Shown piece by piece: positions 26,513 to 35,165 of a stretch of 61,654 bases of DNA. The notes under the pieces are model-generated. The model was given only the letters and a program-made list of their open reading frames with translations, searched no databases and was not told the DNA's origin. Both the position numbers and the translations under genes were made by a program. Position 1 is the first letter of the stretch; every line of letters starts with the position of its first letter. The stretch comes from Microbacterium sp. SD291 (GTDB lineage: Bacteria > Actinomycetota > Actinomycetes > Actinomycetales > Microbacteriaceae), in assembly GCF_017355365.1 (NCBI RefSeq), contig NZ_JADIJR010000020.1, positions 1 to 61,654 on the forward strand, read 5' to 3'.

Positions 26513-28248
26513 GTCTGGTCATCGACGCGTCGACGGAGTCGGCGTCGCCTCGCGGCGCCGGCTCCGTCGCGGAGAGAGCGCCGAGGCGCCCGATCTCCCC
26601 GGAGCGGATCGCGGCGGCGCTGACGCTGCTCGCCCTCGTGGTGCTCGGCGTCGTCGCCGTGAACGAGGTCGGGATCTCGATCCCCGCGATGGTGGAGAGC
26701 TGGGGCAACGCCGAGAACTTCATGGCCCGCGTCGGCGGACTGTCCTTCCCCGCTCCCGGCGACCTGGCCTGGCTGATCGCGCTCACCGTCGGCCTCGTCC
26801 TCACCGGCACGCTGCTGGCGGCGGTCCTGTCGGTGCCGATCGCGTACCTCGCGGCCTCCAACACCACGCCGGGCAGCGGCTGGCGCGCCGCAGCCCGCTT
26901 CATCGGCGTGCTCACGCGCGCCCTCCCCGACGTCGTCCTCGCGATGGCGTTCGTGCTGATGTTCTCCCTCGGCACGCTCCCCGGCATCCTCGCCATCGGC
27001 ATCCACTCGATCGGCATGATCTCGAAGATGTTCGCCGACGCGATCGAGCAGATCGACGAGGGGCCCCGACTTGCGGTCCGCGCCGCCGGCGGCACCAGGA
27101 TGCAGGAGTTCGCCTCCGGCATCCTCCCGCAGGTGCTCCCGAGCTGGGTCGCGACGGTGCTGCACCGCAACGACATCAACCTCCGCGGCAGCGTCGTGCT
27201 CGGCTACGTCGGCGTCGCCGGCCTCGGTCTGGAGATGTCGTACGCGTTCAAGTCCCTCAGCTACGGCAAGGGACTCGGCATCGCCCTCGTGATCTTCCTC
27301 CTGTGCGTGGCGATGGAGATCGTCTCCAGCCTGGTGCGCGGTGCCATGCTCGGCCGGCAGCGGCAGACCCGCTCGTGGATCGACCGCATCATCCACCCGC
27401 GGCTCGCGTCGCCGGCCACCGCGCGGCAGCAGCCTCGGCCGGCCTGGGCGGCCTCGCCGCAGACCGCCGTCCGCCGTCCGTGGACGGCGCCCAGGGGCCG
27501 GCACACGATCGCCGGGGCCGTCGCCGCCCTCGTCGTGATCGGCGGCGTCGTGATCAGCGACATCAACTGGGGCGACCTCCTCACCTTCTGGGGTCGTGTC
27601 CCTGAGGTCGCCGCGAGGTTCTGGCCGCCGTCCTTCGGCAACTACGAGACGGCTGCGATGGTGCAGGCGATGCGCGACACGGTCGCGATCGCTCTCGCGG
27701 CGACCGTGCTCACCCTGCTGCCCTCCCTCCTGCTCGGCTCGCTCGCGGCGAGCAACGTCGCCCCTAGCGGCGGGGCGCGCGCCACCGCGCGACTCCTCCT
27801 CGTCGGCATCCGCGGCATCCCCGAGCTGATCCTCGCGATCGTCCTGGTCGTGATCACCGGCCTCGGTGCGCAGGCCGGCGTCATCGCCCTCGCGATCGGC
27901 GGCATCGGCCTGCTCGGCAAGCTCGTCGCCGACTCGCTCGAGGAGGTCGACCGCGGTCCGGAGCAGGCCCTCCGCGCGGTCGGCGCCACCCGGCTGCAGA
28001 CGTACGCGTCCGCCACGGTCCCGCAGGGCATGCAGGCCCTCATCGGACACGGCTTCTACATGCTCGACACGAACATCCGTGCGGCGACGATCCTCGGGAT
28101 CGTCGGCGGCGGCGGTGTCGGCTATTACCTGCTGAACGCCAGCCAGGGCTCCCGCTACGAGACGGTCACGGCGATCGTGCTGATGATCCTCGCCACGGTC
28201 CTCGTCGTGGAGGGCCTCGCCATGTGGATGCGGAAGGTGTTCCGATGA
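26509..28248 (+). CDS. phnE: Fused phosphonate ABC permease (two PhnE domains in one chain)
   Basis: 579 residues, about twice a normal PhnE. Two BPD_transp_1 domains follow each other: roughly 70-285 (ALTVGLVLTGTLLAAVLSVP, with the EQIDEGPRLAVRAAGGTR loop) and 385-575 (DTVAIALAATVLTLLPSLLLGS, with LEEVDRGPEQALRAVGATR). Each has the EAA-type loop that contacts the ATPase. One polypeptide can thus form the whole transmembrane channel. The GTG at 26509 overlaps the phnC stop, and the gene's stop overlaps the next ATG. Separate phnE1/phnE2 genes are common elsewhere, so fusion is the inferred origin. Confidence 0.9.
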
Positions 28249-29375
28249 GCCGCGCCGACCTGGTCGTGATCGGCTCGGGGATCGTCGGACTCGGCGCCGC
28301 GTACGCCGCGGTACGCCGCGGTCACAGCGTGATCGTCGTCGACCGGGCGGCCGCGCCGCTCGGCGCGACGGTCCGCAACTTCGGGCACCTCTGCATCGGA
28401 GCGCAGGAGGGAGAGGCGCGGCGCTACGCCGACGTCTCCCGTGGACTGTGGCTGCGGCTCGCGCGCGAAGCGGGTTTCTGGGTGCGCGAGTCGGGCACCC
28501 TGGTCGCGGCACGGCATGACGACGAGATCGCCGTGCTCGAGGCCGCCGCGCGCGAAGACGACGGAGTGAGGATGCTGGAGACGGATGAGCTCCTCCGCCT
28601 CGCCCCGATCCGCCGGGACGGGCTCCTCGGGGGCGCGCACATCCGGACCGATCTGCAGACCGACCCGCGCACTGCCGCCTCCTCGATCGTCCGCCACCTC
28701 GCGGGCCTCGGCGTCGAGTTCCGGTTCCGCACCGCGGCGACGGGCGTGCGCGGTGGCAGGGTCGACACGACCCGCGGGCCGATCGACGCCGGCCGGATCG
28801 TCGTCGCCGTGAACCACGACATCGACCAGCTGCTCCCCGAGGTGGCCGAGGAGGCCGGCATCGAGCGCTGCGCCCTCGACATGATGCGGGCGGCGGTGAC
28901 GCTGCGGCATCCGCTCGCAGCCCCCCTGCTCACCGGCTGGTCGCTGATCCGGTACGGGCGGTTCACCGGCGGCCGGGAGGCCGCGGCCCTGCGCGAGCGG
29001 CTGCACGCCGAGCGCCCCGACCTCGCGGCCCTCGACCTGAACCAGATGTACACGCAGCTCCCCGATGGCACGCTCATCATCGGCGACTCGCACGCGACGG
29101 ATGCGGCGCCGCCGCCGTTCCAGCCGGAGGCCGCGTTCGCGGCGTTCCTCGCCGAGGCGGAGGAGCTGTTCGACATGCCGGCGCCTCGCGTGATCGAGCG
29201 GTGGCAGGGCGTCTACGCCAAGGGGCCGCAGGAGTTCCTCGTCGAGACTCCCGACGAGGGGGTGCTGGTGCTCGCCGCGACCACCGGCATCGGAATGACG
29301 ACGGGTCTGGGGCTCGCTGAAGAGAATCTCACCGCCGCCTTCGGGTGGGCACCCGCAATGGAAGGAACAGCATGA
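28245..29375 (+). CDS. Phosphonate-associated FAD oxidoreductase (HpnW-like, TIGR03364 type)
   Basis: 376 residues of the DAO/glycine-oxidase fold. The dinucleotide motif VVIGSGIVGLGAAYAA is at 7-22 and the ATTGIGMTTGLGLAEENL flavin segment is near the C-terminus. Position directly after phnDCE and before a PhnX-like hydrolase matches the clade known as HpnW, tied by genome context to phosphonate breakdown. It may oxidise an N-substituted aminoalkylphosphonate to an aldehyde or free amine (inference). Start and stop overlap both neighbours by ATGA, so the genes are tightly coupled. Confidence 0.82.
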   Translation: MSRADLVVIGSGIVGLGAAYAAVRRGHSVIVVDRAAAPLGATVRNFGHLCIGAQEGEARRYADVSRGLWLRLAREAGFWVRESGTLVAARHDDEIAVLEAAAREDDGVRMLETDELLRLAPIRRDGLLGGAHIRTDLQTDPRTAASSIVRHLAGLGVEFRFRTAATGVRGGRVDTTRGPIDAGRIVVAVNHDIDQLLPEVAEEAGIERCALDMMRAAVTLRHPLAAPLLTGWSLIRYGRFTGGREAAALRERLHAERPDLAALDLNQMYTQLPDGTLIIGDSHATDAAPPPFQPEAAFAAFLAEAEELFDMPAPRVIERWQGVYAKGPQEFLVETPDEGVLVLAATTGIGMTTGLGLAEENLTAAFGWAPAMEGTA

Positions 29376-30079
29376 CCACTCCTCTCGAACTCATCGTCCT
29401 CGACATGGCCGGCACGACGGTGCTCGACGACGGCGTCGTGGAGCAGGCGTTCGCACGCGCCGCAGCGCGCACCGGCGTCGCCGAGCGGATGCCGTGGTCG
29501 GAAGCCCTGGACTACGTCAGGGCGAGCATGGGGCAGTCCAAGATCGACGTGTTCACGCACCTCTCCGGCGGCGACCGCGCCGCGGCCGAGCAGGCCACCG
29601 CCGCGTTCGAGGGCGCGTATGCCGAGATCGTCGACGAGCAGGGCGTCTCCGAGATCCCCGGGGCCGCCGCCGCGATCCAGGGTCTGAAGGACGCCGGTCT
29701 CAAGGTCGTGCTCACCACCGGCTTCGCGCCGGTCACCCGCGATGTCCTGCTCGCCGGGCTCGGCTGGAACGGCCTGGTCGACCTCGCCCTCTCCCCGGTC
29801 GACGCCGGCCGCGGTCGGCCCGCGCCCGATCTGGTGCTCACCGCCCTCCTCCGCACGGGGACGACCTCGGTCCAGGCCGTCGCCGTCGCCGGCGACACCG
29901 CGAGCGACGTCGATTCCGGCCGCCGTGCCGGTGCGGGCTTCGTCGCCGGAGTCCTCAGCGGCGCTCACGACGCCGACGCGCTCCTCGCGGCGGGTGCCGA
30001 CGCGGTGCTCGCCGACGTCACGGGCCTGCGCGCCGCTCTCGCCGAGCGCGACCTCCTCCGCCTCGTCGCCACCGACTGA
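29372..30079 (+). CDS. Phosphonatase-like HAD hydrolase (PhnX-like, TIGR03351 type)
   Basis: 235 residues. HAD motif I is LDMAGTTV with nucleophile Asp11; motif II VVLTTGFAP and motif IV VAVAGDTASDVDSG follow. The DMAGTT form is shared with phosphonoacetaldehyde hydrolase (PhnX) and its relatives. True PhnX uses a cap-domain lysine as a Schiff base; I cannot place one with confidence, which fits the PhnX-like subgroup whose substrate is less clear. The ATG at 29372 has GGAAGGAA upstream and overlaps the flavoprotein stop. Confidence 0.82.
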   Translation: MTTPLELIVLDMAGTTVLDDGVVEQAFARAAARTGVAERMPWSEALDYVRASMGQSKIDVFTHLSGGDRAAAEQATAAFEGAYAEIVDEQGVSEIPGAAAAIQGLKDAGLKVVLTTGFAPVTRDVLLAGLGWNGLVDLALSPVDAGRGRPAPDLVLTALLRTGTTSVQAVAVAGDTASDVDSGRRAGAGFVAGVLSGAHDADALLAAGADAVLADVTGLRAALAERDLLRLVATD

Positions 30080-30088
30080 GGCCGGTCG

Positions 30089-31177
30089 ATGGGCACGATT
30101 CTGATCAGACCGCCTGGCCGGCGAAGAGACGTCGCGCTGCGGCCACCGGCCACGGCCATGGTGTGGATCGGCGAGGGGCACCCGCACGAGATGATCGCCG
30201 TGCCAGGGGTGGCGCTCGCCGAGCACGACGCGCTGGTCGCGGTCGAGCTGTCGACCATCTGCGGCTCCGACGTGCACACGGTCCAGGGGCGACGACTGTC
30301 CCCTGCACCGCTCGTGCTCGGGCACGAGAGCGTCGGACGGATCATCGCCACCGGGGACTCCGATGCGCATGCCGTCGACGGCACGCCGCTGCGCATCGGC
30401 GACCGCGTGGTCTGGTCGGTCACGGTCTCCTGCGGAACCTGCGACAGGTGCCTTCGCGGCCTGCCGCAGAAGTGCCGCACGCTCGGGAAGTACGGCCACG
30501 ACCGGATCGGCGTGCACGGCGACCTCACCGGTGCGTTCGGCAGCCACGTGCAGCTGCGCGCGGGGACGGCGATCGTCCGCGCCACCGAGTCCCTCCCCGC
30601 CGCGGTCCTCGCGCCGGCGTCTTGCGCGACGGCCACGGCGTGGGCAGCAGTGGCGCGCGCGGCGCGCGACCTGGATCTCGAGGGGGCGGCCGTGCGGATC
30701 CACGGTGCAGGACTCGTCGGGCTCTCCGCAGCTGCGATCGCCGTCGAGTTCGGCGCCGCCGTCGAGGTGCTCGATCCGAACCCGCAGCGCGCCCGTCTCG
30801 CCGAGCGCTTCGGCGCGACGACTCTGGAGCGCGAGCCGGACATCGTGATCGAGGCGTCCGGCCATGCCGTCGCCGAGGCGATCGAGGGCGTCGCCGTCGG
30901 CGGCGCCGTCATCCTCGTCGGCAGCGTCTTCGCCGCGGATCCCGTTCCCGTGGATGCGGAGAGCCTCGTGCGGCGTCTGGTCACGATCGCGGGAGTGCAC
31001 AACTACACCGGGCCCGAGCTCGCAGAGGCGGTGGCGTTCCTCGCGGGACGCGGTCGCGCGTACCCGTTCGCCGAGGCGGTCGGCGAAGTGCGTCAGCTGG
31101 AGGACGTCGACGAGGCGCTCGCCGCGGCATCCGCTCCCGGCGCACCGCTCAGGATCGGGCTCGTACCCCGTCGCTGA
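30089..31177 (+). CDS. Zinc alcohol dehydrogenase of phosphonate clusters (HpnZ-like, TIGR03366 type)
   Basis: 362 residues, medium-chain dehydrogenase fold. Catalytic zinc ligands lie in STICGSDVH (Cys58) and GHESVG; the structural-zinc cysteines are in CGTCDRCLRGLPQKC; the nucleotide-binding loop is HGAGLVGLSAAAIA. It follows the PhnX-like gene by nine bases and fits the HpnZ-type clade found with HpnW- and PhnX-like genes. It probably interconverts an alcohol and aldehyde intermediate of phosphonate catabolism; the precise step is unknown. The last 85 bases overlap the opposite cinA gene. Confidence 0.82.
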   Translation: MGTILIRPPGRRRDVALRPPATAMVWIGEGHPHEMIAVPGVALAEHDALVAVELSTICGSDVHTVQGRRLSPAPLVLGHESVGRIIATGDSDAHAVDGTPLRIGDRVVWSVTVSCGTCDRCLRGLPQKCRTLGKYGHDRIGVHGDLTGAFGSHVQLRAGTAIVRATESLPAAVLAPASCATATAWAAVARAARDLDLEGAAVRIHGAGLVGLSAAAIAVEFGAAVEVLDPNPQRARLAERFGATTLEREPDIVIEASGHAVAEAIEGVAVGGAVILVGSVFAADPVPVDAESLVRRLVTIAGVHNYTGPELAEAVAFLAGRGRAYPFAEAVGEVRQLEDVDEALAAASAPGAPLRIGLVPRR

Positions 31178-31674
31178 GGCTCCGCGTCGTCGTTGCGGCG
31201 CCGCGGACCCGCCGGCCGGATGCCCTCGAGATGGAAGGCGAGCAGCCGGACGGCGGCCGCCGTCGCGTCGTCGAGGACCTGCTGCGGGTCTCCGACGAGG
31301 CTGAGAGCCCTGTGCCCGCGGGCGCTCGCGGTCGCCCAGCCGACGTACACGGTCCCCGCGGGATGCCCGCCTTCGGGGCCGGGGCCGCCGACTCCGGTCG
31401 TCGACACGCAGATGTCGGCGTCGAACAGCCGCAGCGCGCCGGCGGCGAGCTGCTCGGCGCAGGCGCCCGAGCAGGGATCCGTGCCCGGCGGGAGTCCGAG
31501 CAGCCGCTCCTTGACGTCGGTGAGATACGCGACGATCCCGCCGGCGAACCATTCGGAGGCGCCCTCACCGGCTCCGACCGTGTTCGCCAGCCGGCCCGAG
31601 GTGAGCGATTCCGCCACGCACACGCGGAGGTGCCGCTCCCGTGCGATCTCGCTCACTCTCGCCGGCTCGTCCAT
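31093..31674 (-). CDS. CinA C-terminal family protein (nicotinamide-nucleotide amidase type)
   Basis: 193 residues. The core (about 1-155) matches CinA C-terminal (PncC) proteins: VCVAESLTSGRLANTVG, GGIVAYLTDVKERLLG, CAEQLAAGA and STTGVGGPGPEGG. Characterised members deamidate NMN to nicotinate mononucleotide for NAD recycling. The last 35 residues are low-complexity and lie where the gene overlaps the opposite hpnZ-like gene, suggesting loss of the original stop. GAGG lies six bases before the ATG. The CBS-domain gene is eight bases upstream, so the two are probably cotranscribed. Confidence 0.85.
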   Translation of the reverse strand: MDEPARVSEIARERHLRVCVAESLTSGRLANTVGAGEGASEWFAGGIVAYLTDVKERLLGLPPGTDPCSGACAEQLAAGALRLFDADICVSTTGVGGPGPEGGHPAGTVYVGWATASARGHRALSLVGDPQQVLDDATAAAVRLLAFHLEGIRPAGPRRRNDDAEPQRRGTSPILSGAPGADAAASASSTSSS

Positions 31675-31681
31675 GGCCGCC

Positions 31682-32098
31682 TCAGCGGGAGATGCTCTCG
31701 ACGGTCTTGCCGGTGGCGTCGGCCGAGAGCGAGAGCGCGACGTCCGCCTGGCTCACGATCCCGACGAGGAGGTGATCCTCGAGCACGGGCAGGCGCCGCA
31801 CCTGATGCTCCTGCATCAGCTCCAGCGCGACCGTGACGTCGTCTTTCGCATCGACCGTGACGGGCTTCCCCTTCGCGAGGACGCCGGCCGGCGTCGTCTC
31901 CGGATCCATCCCGGCGGCGATCGCGCGGACCACGATGTCGCGGTCGGTGAGCATCCCCTTCAGCTTGCTGTCCTCGCCGCAGATGGGAAGGGCGCCGACG
32001 TCGAGCTCGGCCATCACCGCGGCGGCGATGCGCAGGGAGTCGTTCACGCCGATGCACCGGGGGCTCGGCGTCATGATCTCGCTTGCGGTGGTCATCAT
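31682..32098 (-). CDS. Two-CBS-domain protein
   Basis: 138 residues consisting of two CBS motifs (about 8-65 and 72-130) with typical segments ALPICGEDSKLKGMLTDRDI and RRLPVLEDHLLVGIVSQADV. Free-standing CBS pairs sense adenine nucleotides and regulate partner proteins. Its promoter carries GTCAATCCCC-N23-TATCGT, shared with the FHA and pfkB promoters nearby, pointing to a common, probably stress-linked, regulator. The start is MMTT with two adjacent ATGs; the outer one is taken. Confidence 0.85.
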   Translation of the reverse strand: MMTTASEIMTPSPRCIGVNDSLRIAAAVMAELDVGALPICGEDSKLKGMLTDRDIVVRAIAAGMDPETTPAGVLAKGKPVTVDAKDDVTVALELMQEHQVRRLPVLEDHLLVGIVSQADVALSLSADATGKTVESISR

Positions 32099-32140
32099 CT
32101 CTTCTCTCTCGTCTCGTGGGTGGTCTGATCTCTCCGGCCG

Positions 32141-32179
32141 ACGATAGGCGCAGGCCTTGCGACAGGCAGGGGGATTGAC
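32141..32179 (-). promoter_or_regulatory. Promoter of the CBS gene: GTCAATCCCC-N23-TATCGT
   Basis: Read on the minus strand, GTCAATCCCC (32170-32179) is followed after 23 bases by the -10-like TATCGT (32141-32146). The same two boxes at the same distance precede the FHA gene (33607-33645) and the pfkB-type gene (36303-36341). The distance is too long for a standard -35, suggesting an activator box or an alternative sigma element. Confidence 0.6.
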
Positions 32180-32194
32180 AACGAGGGGGTCGGC

Positions 32195-32204
32195 GTCAAG
32201 CCCC
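32195..32204 (+). promoter_or_regulatory. Plus-strand GTCAAGCCCC box for the DUF6766 operon
   Basis: This box faces the opposite direction to the CBS-gene box at 32170 in the same divergent region. At a distance of 23 bases lies GAAGGT (32228-32233), a weak -10. It probably serves the downstream small membrane protein and DUF6766 genes. Confidence 0.4.
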
Positions 32205-32259
32205 TGGCGCGCCGTGCGGCGGACCGGGAAGGTGAAGACGCGAGGAACGGAGGAGGCAG

Positions 32260-32373
32260 ATGCCCGAGCAGGAGAAGGAGACCGCCGGCATGCGGGTCGT
32301 GTTCTGGACGTGGATGGCCATCGTGTGGGTGGGGCTCGCTGCGATGATCGCCACCCCGCTCGGAGGGCGGTGA
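32260..32373 (+). CDS. Small single-pass membrane protein, 37 residues
   Basis: The start is MPEQEKETAGMRVVFWTWMA, followed by a hydrophobic helix and a short GGR tail. GGAGGAGG lies just upstream of the ATG and the stop is two bases before the DUF6766 start, so the two are almost certainly cotranslated. It probably sits in the membrane with its acidic N-terminus inside. Function unknown; a partner of the next gene product is inference. Confidence 0.65.
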   Translation: MPEQEKETAGMRVVFWTWMAIVWVGLAAMIATPLGGR

Positions 32374-32375
32374 TC

Positions 32376-33053
32376 ATGCGCAGGGCGCTTCGTGACAACG
32401 GTCTCAGCGTGTTCTTCCTCGCGCTGTTCCTGGTCGCGCTCGCCGGCCAGTCGGTCGCGGGCTTCCTCCGCACCAACTCCGAGCTGGCCGACCACGGCAG
32501 GCCGCAGATCGGTTTCGGATCCTTCGTGACCTCGTCCGACTTCGTGGTGGACGTGGCCGAGAACTGGCAGTCCGAGTTCCTGCAGTTCTTCCTGTTCATC
32601 GCGGCGACGATCTGGTTCGTGCAGCGCGGATCGCCCGAATCCAAGAAGCCGGGTGATCAGGGACCTGGCGATGACGCCGATCAGCACGTCGGCCGCCACG
32701 CGGATGCCGACTCCCCGAAGTGGGCGCGGGCAGGCGGATGGCGGACTGCGCTCCTCGGCAACTCGCTCCTGATCGTGATGGGCGCGCTCTTCGTGCTCTC
32801 CTGGTTCGCGCAGTCGCTCGCCGGTCTCGTCGTGATCAACGAGGAGAACGCGATGCATGCGGCCCCCGCGATCACCTGGCTCGACTACGTCGCGTCACCG
32901 GAGTTCTGGGATCGCACGCTGCAGAACTGGCAGTCGGAGTTCCTCGCGGTGGGCACCATGGTGGCGTTCTCGATCTACCTCCGCCAGCGTGGCTCGCACG
33001 AGTCGAAGCCGGTCGGGATCGCCCATCACGTCTCGTCGACGGAGTCCGACTGA
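32376..33053 (+). CDS. DUF6766-like membrane protein with internal duplication
   Basis: 225 residues with about four membrane segments in two repeats. Each half begins with a hydrophobic helix and ends with a near-identical stretch: ENWQSEFLQFFLFIA...QRGSPESK (about 61-90) and QNWQSEFLAVGTMVA...QRGSHESK (about 182-212). This indicates an ancient tandem duplication. The family is common in soil bacteria and uncharacterised. Its promoter region carries the GTCAAGCCCC box. The 3' end overlaps the opposite FHA gene by 28 bases. Confidence 0.75.
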   Translation: MRRALRDNGLSVFFLALFLVALAGQSVAGFLRTNSELADHGRPQIGFGSFVTSSDFVVDVAENWQSEFLQFFLFIAATIWFVQRGSPESKKPGDQGPGDDADQHVGRHADADSPKWARAGGWRTALLGNSLLIVMGALFVLSWFAQSLAGLVVINEENAMHAAPAITWLDYVASPEFWDRTLQNWQSEFLAVGTMVAFSIYLRQRGSHESKPVGIAHHVSSTESD

Positions 33054-33577
33054 GCAGCCGCGCCGGCAGCGGAGGGCGTGCCGGAGCGGGGGTCGGCCGC
33101 GATGTCGCCGTCGCCCGAGTAGTCCGGCCGCGGCGGCTGCAGCGGCTGATCGGAGTACTCGCCTCCGAGCCGGCCGCCGTAGGGGCGCCCGTGGTCGGCG
33201 TACTCGTCACGCGCGAACACCAGGGTCCATGGGCCCATCGTGAAGCGGGCGCCCGTCCGGAGCGTCTCGGTGCGTTCGCCGGGGTGCGTGCCGTCGACGC
33301 CGGAGCTCGCGCTCATCTCTCCGGCGCCGTGCATCTCCAGCACGTACTCGTCGCGCTCGTCGTGCGTGATCGTCGCGTGCACCGGATCGGTGCCGGCGAG
33401 GCGCAGATCGCTGCCCTCGGCCGATCCGATGCGCACGACATCCGATCCGATCCGGTACTCGGCCCGCTCGTCTTCGCGGGTGATCCGCAGATGCGGGTCG
33501 CCGGAGCCCCAGGCGGCGTGCGTCGTCCCCGGGGTGTTCCCCTTGTCCGGTCGGTCGTCGATGTGCCGTGCGTGCAT
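33026..33577 (-). CDS. FHA-like domain protein
   Basis: 183 residues. The middle (about 30-120) resembles an FHA phosphothreonine-binding domain: YRIGSDVVRIGSAEGSDLRLAGTDPVHATI, with the Arg-Ile-Gly-Ser and a late His in the expected order, though weak. The N- and C-terminal parts are polar and probably disordered. GAGGAGG precedes the ATG. The promoter has the GTCAAGCCCC-N23-TAGCGT arrangement shared with the CBS and pfkB genes. No kinase gene is adjacent, so its partner is unknown. Confidence 0.65.
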   Translation of the reverse strand: MHARHIDDRPDKGNTPGTTHAAWGSGDPHLRITREDERAEYRIGSDVVRIGSAEGSDLRLAGTDPVHATITHDERDEYVLEMHGAGEMSASSGVDGTHPGERTETLRTGARFTMGPWTLVFARDEYADHGRPYGGRLGGEYSDQPLQPPRPDYSGDGDIAADPRSGTPSAAGAAAQSDSVDET

Positions 33578-33606
33578 GAGCTGGCCTCCTCGGTCTCGAG
33601 AACACG

Positions 33607-33645
33607 ACGCTAGGCGAAGTCCTGCCTGAGGCCGAGGGGCTTGAC
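33607..33645 (-). promoter_or_regulatory. Promoter of the FHA gene: GTCAAGCCCC-N23-TAGCGT
   Basis: On the minus strand GTCAAGCCCC (33636-33645) precedes TAGCGT (33607-33612) by exactly 23 bases. The sequence around the -10, GCCTAGCGTCG, is nearly that of the CBS promoter (GCCTATCGTCG). Confidence 0.6.
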
Positions 33646-33646
33646 T

Positions 33647-33973
33647 TCAGGAGGCCTGCGGCTCAGGAGCGTGCGCGATCTCCTCGGCACTGATCACGAT
33701 GCCGCCGGAGGAGCTCGCCGAGTTCGCCATCGTCGCGATCCAGTGACTGTTGAGCGGGGGCGGATCCGGCTCGTCGAACACGAAGCGCAGGGGGATCGAC
33801 GGATGCAGCCAGATGGTCGAGCGCCCCTGGTGCTCGCCCACCGGATGCTTCCACGACAGCGTGAAGCTCTCGTGGCGGCGCAGTTTGGTCGCGATCACGA
33901 CTTTGAGGTGGGCGAGCGTTCGATCATCGATCGAGATCGGTTCCTCATGGTCGTCGTAATAGAGGGTGCCCAT
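33647..33973 (-). CDS. Uncharacterised protein, paralogue of the divergent 34051 gene
   Basis: 108 residues. It shares with the next gene a start of MG(T/K)(L/F), the I(D/E)DR(T/A)L(A/T)HL block, KLRR-E-F-SW and a W(L/I)(H/Q)P segment, so the two are paralogues. These small proteins are common in Microbacteriaceae; I believe public files sometimes call them ATP-dependent DNA ligase, but no ligase KxDG motif is present. On the minus strand TAGCCT lies eight bases before the ATG. Function unknown. Confidence 0.75.
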   Translation of the reverse strand: MGTLYYDDHEEPISIDDRTLAHLKVVIATKLRRHESFTLSWKHPVGEHQGRSTIWLHPSIPLRFVFDEPDPPPLNSHWIATMANSASSSGGIVISAEEIAHAPEPQAS

Positions 33974-34050
33974 ACGTCATAGGCTACGCAGAGAGGGATG
34001 ATTCCGACAGGCCGAGTGGACCGTGCAGAACCGAGAGAGGAGCCATCTGA

Positions 34051-34398
34051 ATGGGCAAATTCATCTACGAAGGTGACGTGAAGACCGAGATCGAGGACCG
34101 CGCCCTGACGCACCTCCAGCTCGTCATCACAGCCAAGCTCCGACGCGGCGAGCCCTTCCCCTTCAGCTGGCGGGAGGACGCGAGCGTCGGCGGCGGCCGG
34201 ACAACGGTCTGGATCCAGCCCGCGAGCTCCCTGGTCTTCAAGTACTTCGGCAGCAGGCAGCCGGCGATCAACCGCGCGTGGATCGAGGCGCTCGCGTTCA
34301 CGGCGAACGCGCCGAGCGGGCTCTACCTCGTCCCCGAGCCGCCGGAGGCGGGGGAGTCCCCCGGCACCGGAGAGATCTCGGTCACGCCGCCGCTCTGA
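34051..34398 (+). CDS. Uncharacterised protein, paralogue of the divergent 33647 gene
   Basis: 115 residues of the same family as its divergent neighbour, sharing the DRALTHLQLVITAKLRRGE region (about 17-35) and a central WIQPASSL strand. GAGAGAGGAG precedes the ATG. The last 76 bases overlap the opposite surE gene, so the acidic Pro-rich tail beyond residue 90 is probably a recent addition. Function unknown. Confidence 0.75.
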   Translation: MGKFIYEGDVKTEIEDRALTHLQLVITAKLRRGEPFPFSWREDASVGGGRTTVWIQPASSLVFKYFGSRQPAINRAWIEALAFTANAPSGLYLVPEPPEAGESPGTGEISVTPPL

Positions 34399-35165
34399 CC
34401 CTCCCGGTCCCTGTCGTCCGGCGAGGCATCGAGGGGGAACGGGCACGCCGCCACCGAATCGATGCCGGTGACGGTGATCCAGCCCTCCGCGAGGAGCGCC
34501 GCATCGGTGCCCTCCTCGGGCGTGTTCGGCAGCTCCTCGACGGCGAGCCGGATGTAGTGCGACTCCGCTTCGGCCATCGTCGTCTGCACGATGCCGAACG
34601 GGGCGAGCGCCGCCTCGCGGATGCCGCGGTGCTCGGCGCGGTTGGGCACGTTCACGTTGATCACCGCGCCCACGGGGCGCCGCAGCAGCTGCGGGAGCAG
34701 CGAGAGGGCCGCCCCGGCCGCAGCGTCCCAGTGGAACACGTCAGGGTGCATTCCGACGTCGAGTGAGATCGCGACGGCCCTCGCGCCGTTGAGGCCTCCG
34801 GTCAGGGCGGCGCCGACCGTGCCCGAGTGCAGGATCGCACGGCCCACGTTGGCGCCGTGGTTGACGCCGGAGAGCACGAGGCCGACGGGTTCGCCGAAGG
34901 CGCCGCGCGCCGCGATCAGGGCGATCAGCCCCGGTCCGCCGTGCACGGCGTACGCCGGCACGCCTTCGAGTCCCTCGAGCGTGCGCTCGTCGACCGCGAC
35001 CCTGCCGCCCTCCTCGGCGGCCACGATCGAGGCGCTGGAGCCGCTGGACTGCCGCACGGGCGCGGCGATCACCGGGTCGAGCCCTGCCGTCAGGGCGGCG
35101 CGGGCGAGTGCCGCGAGGCCCGGTGCGTCGATGCCGTCGTCGTTCGTGATCAGCGCGCGGGTCAT
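34323..35165 (-). CDS. surE: 5'/3'-nucleotidase SurE
   Basis: 280 residues. The metal-binding NDDGIDAPG lies at 8-16, followed by APVRQSSGSSASI and the LSGVNHGANVG segment typical of SurE, a divalent-metal nucleoside monophosphate phosphatase linked to stationary-phase survival. The C-terminal 30 residues are polar and overlap the opposite small gene. The ATG overlaps the stop of the upstream pfkB-type gene by four bases, so the two are translationally coupled. Confidence 0.9.
   Translation of the reverse strand: MTRALITNDDGIDAPGLAALARAALTAGLDPVIAAPVRQSSGSSASIVAAEEGGRVAVDERTLEGLEGVPAYAVHGGPGLIALIAARGAFGEPVGLVLSGVNHGANVGRAILHSGTVGAALTGGLNGARAVAISLDVGMHPDVFHWDAAAGAALSLLPQLLRRPVGAVINVNVPNRAEHRGIREAALAPFGIVQTTMAEAESHYIRLAVEELPNTPEEGTDAALLAEGWITVTGIDSVAACPFPLDASPDDRDREGQSGGVTEISPVPGDSPASGGSGTR

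Noticed and set aside
33647..34398. ATP-dependent DNA ligase label for the small paralogues
   Set aside because: Only about 110 residues and no KxDG nucleotidyltransferase motif.
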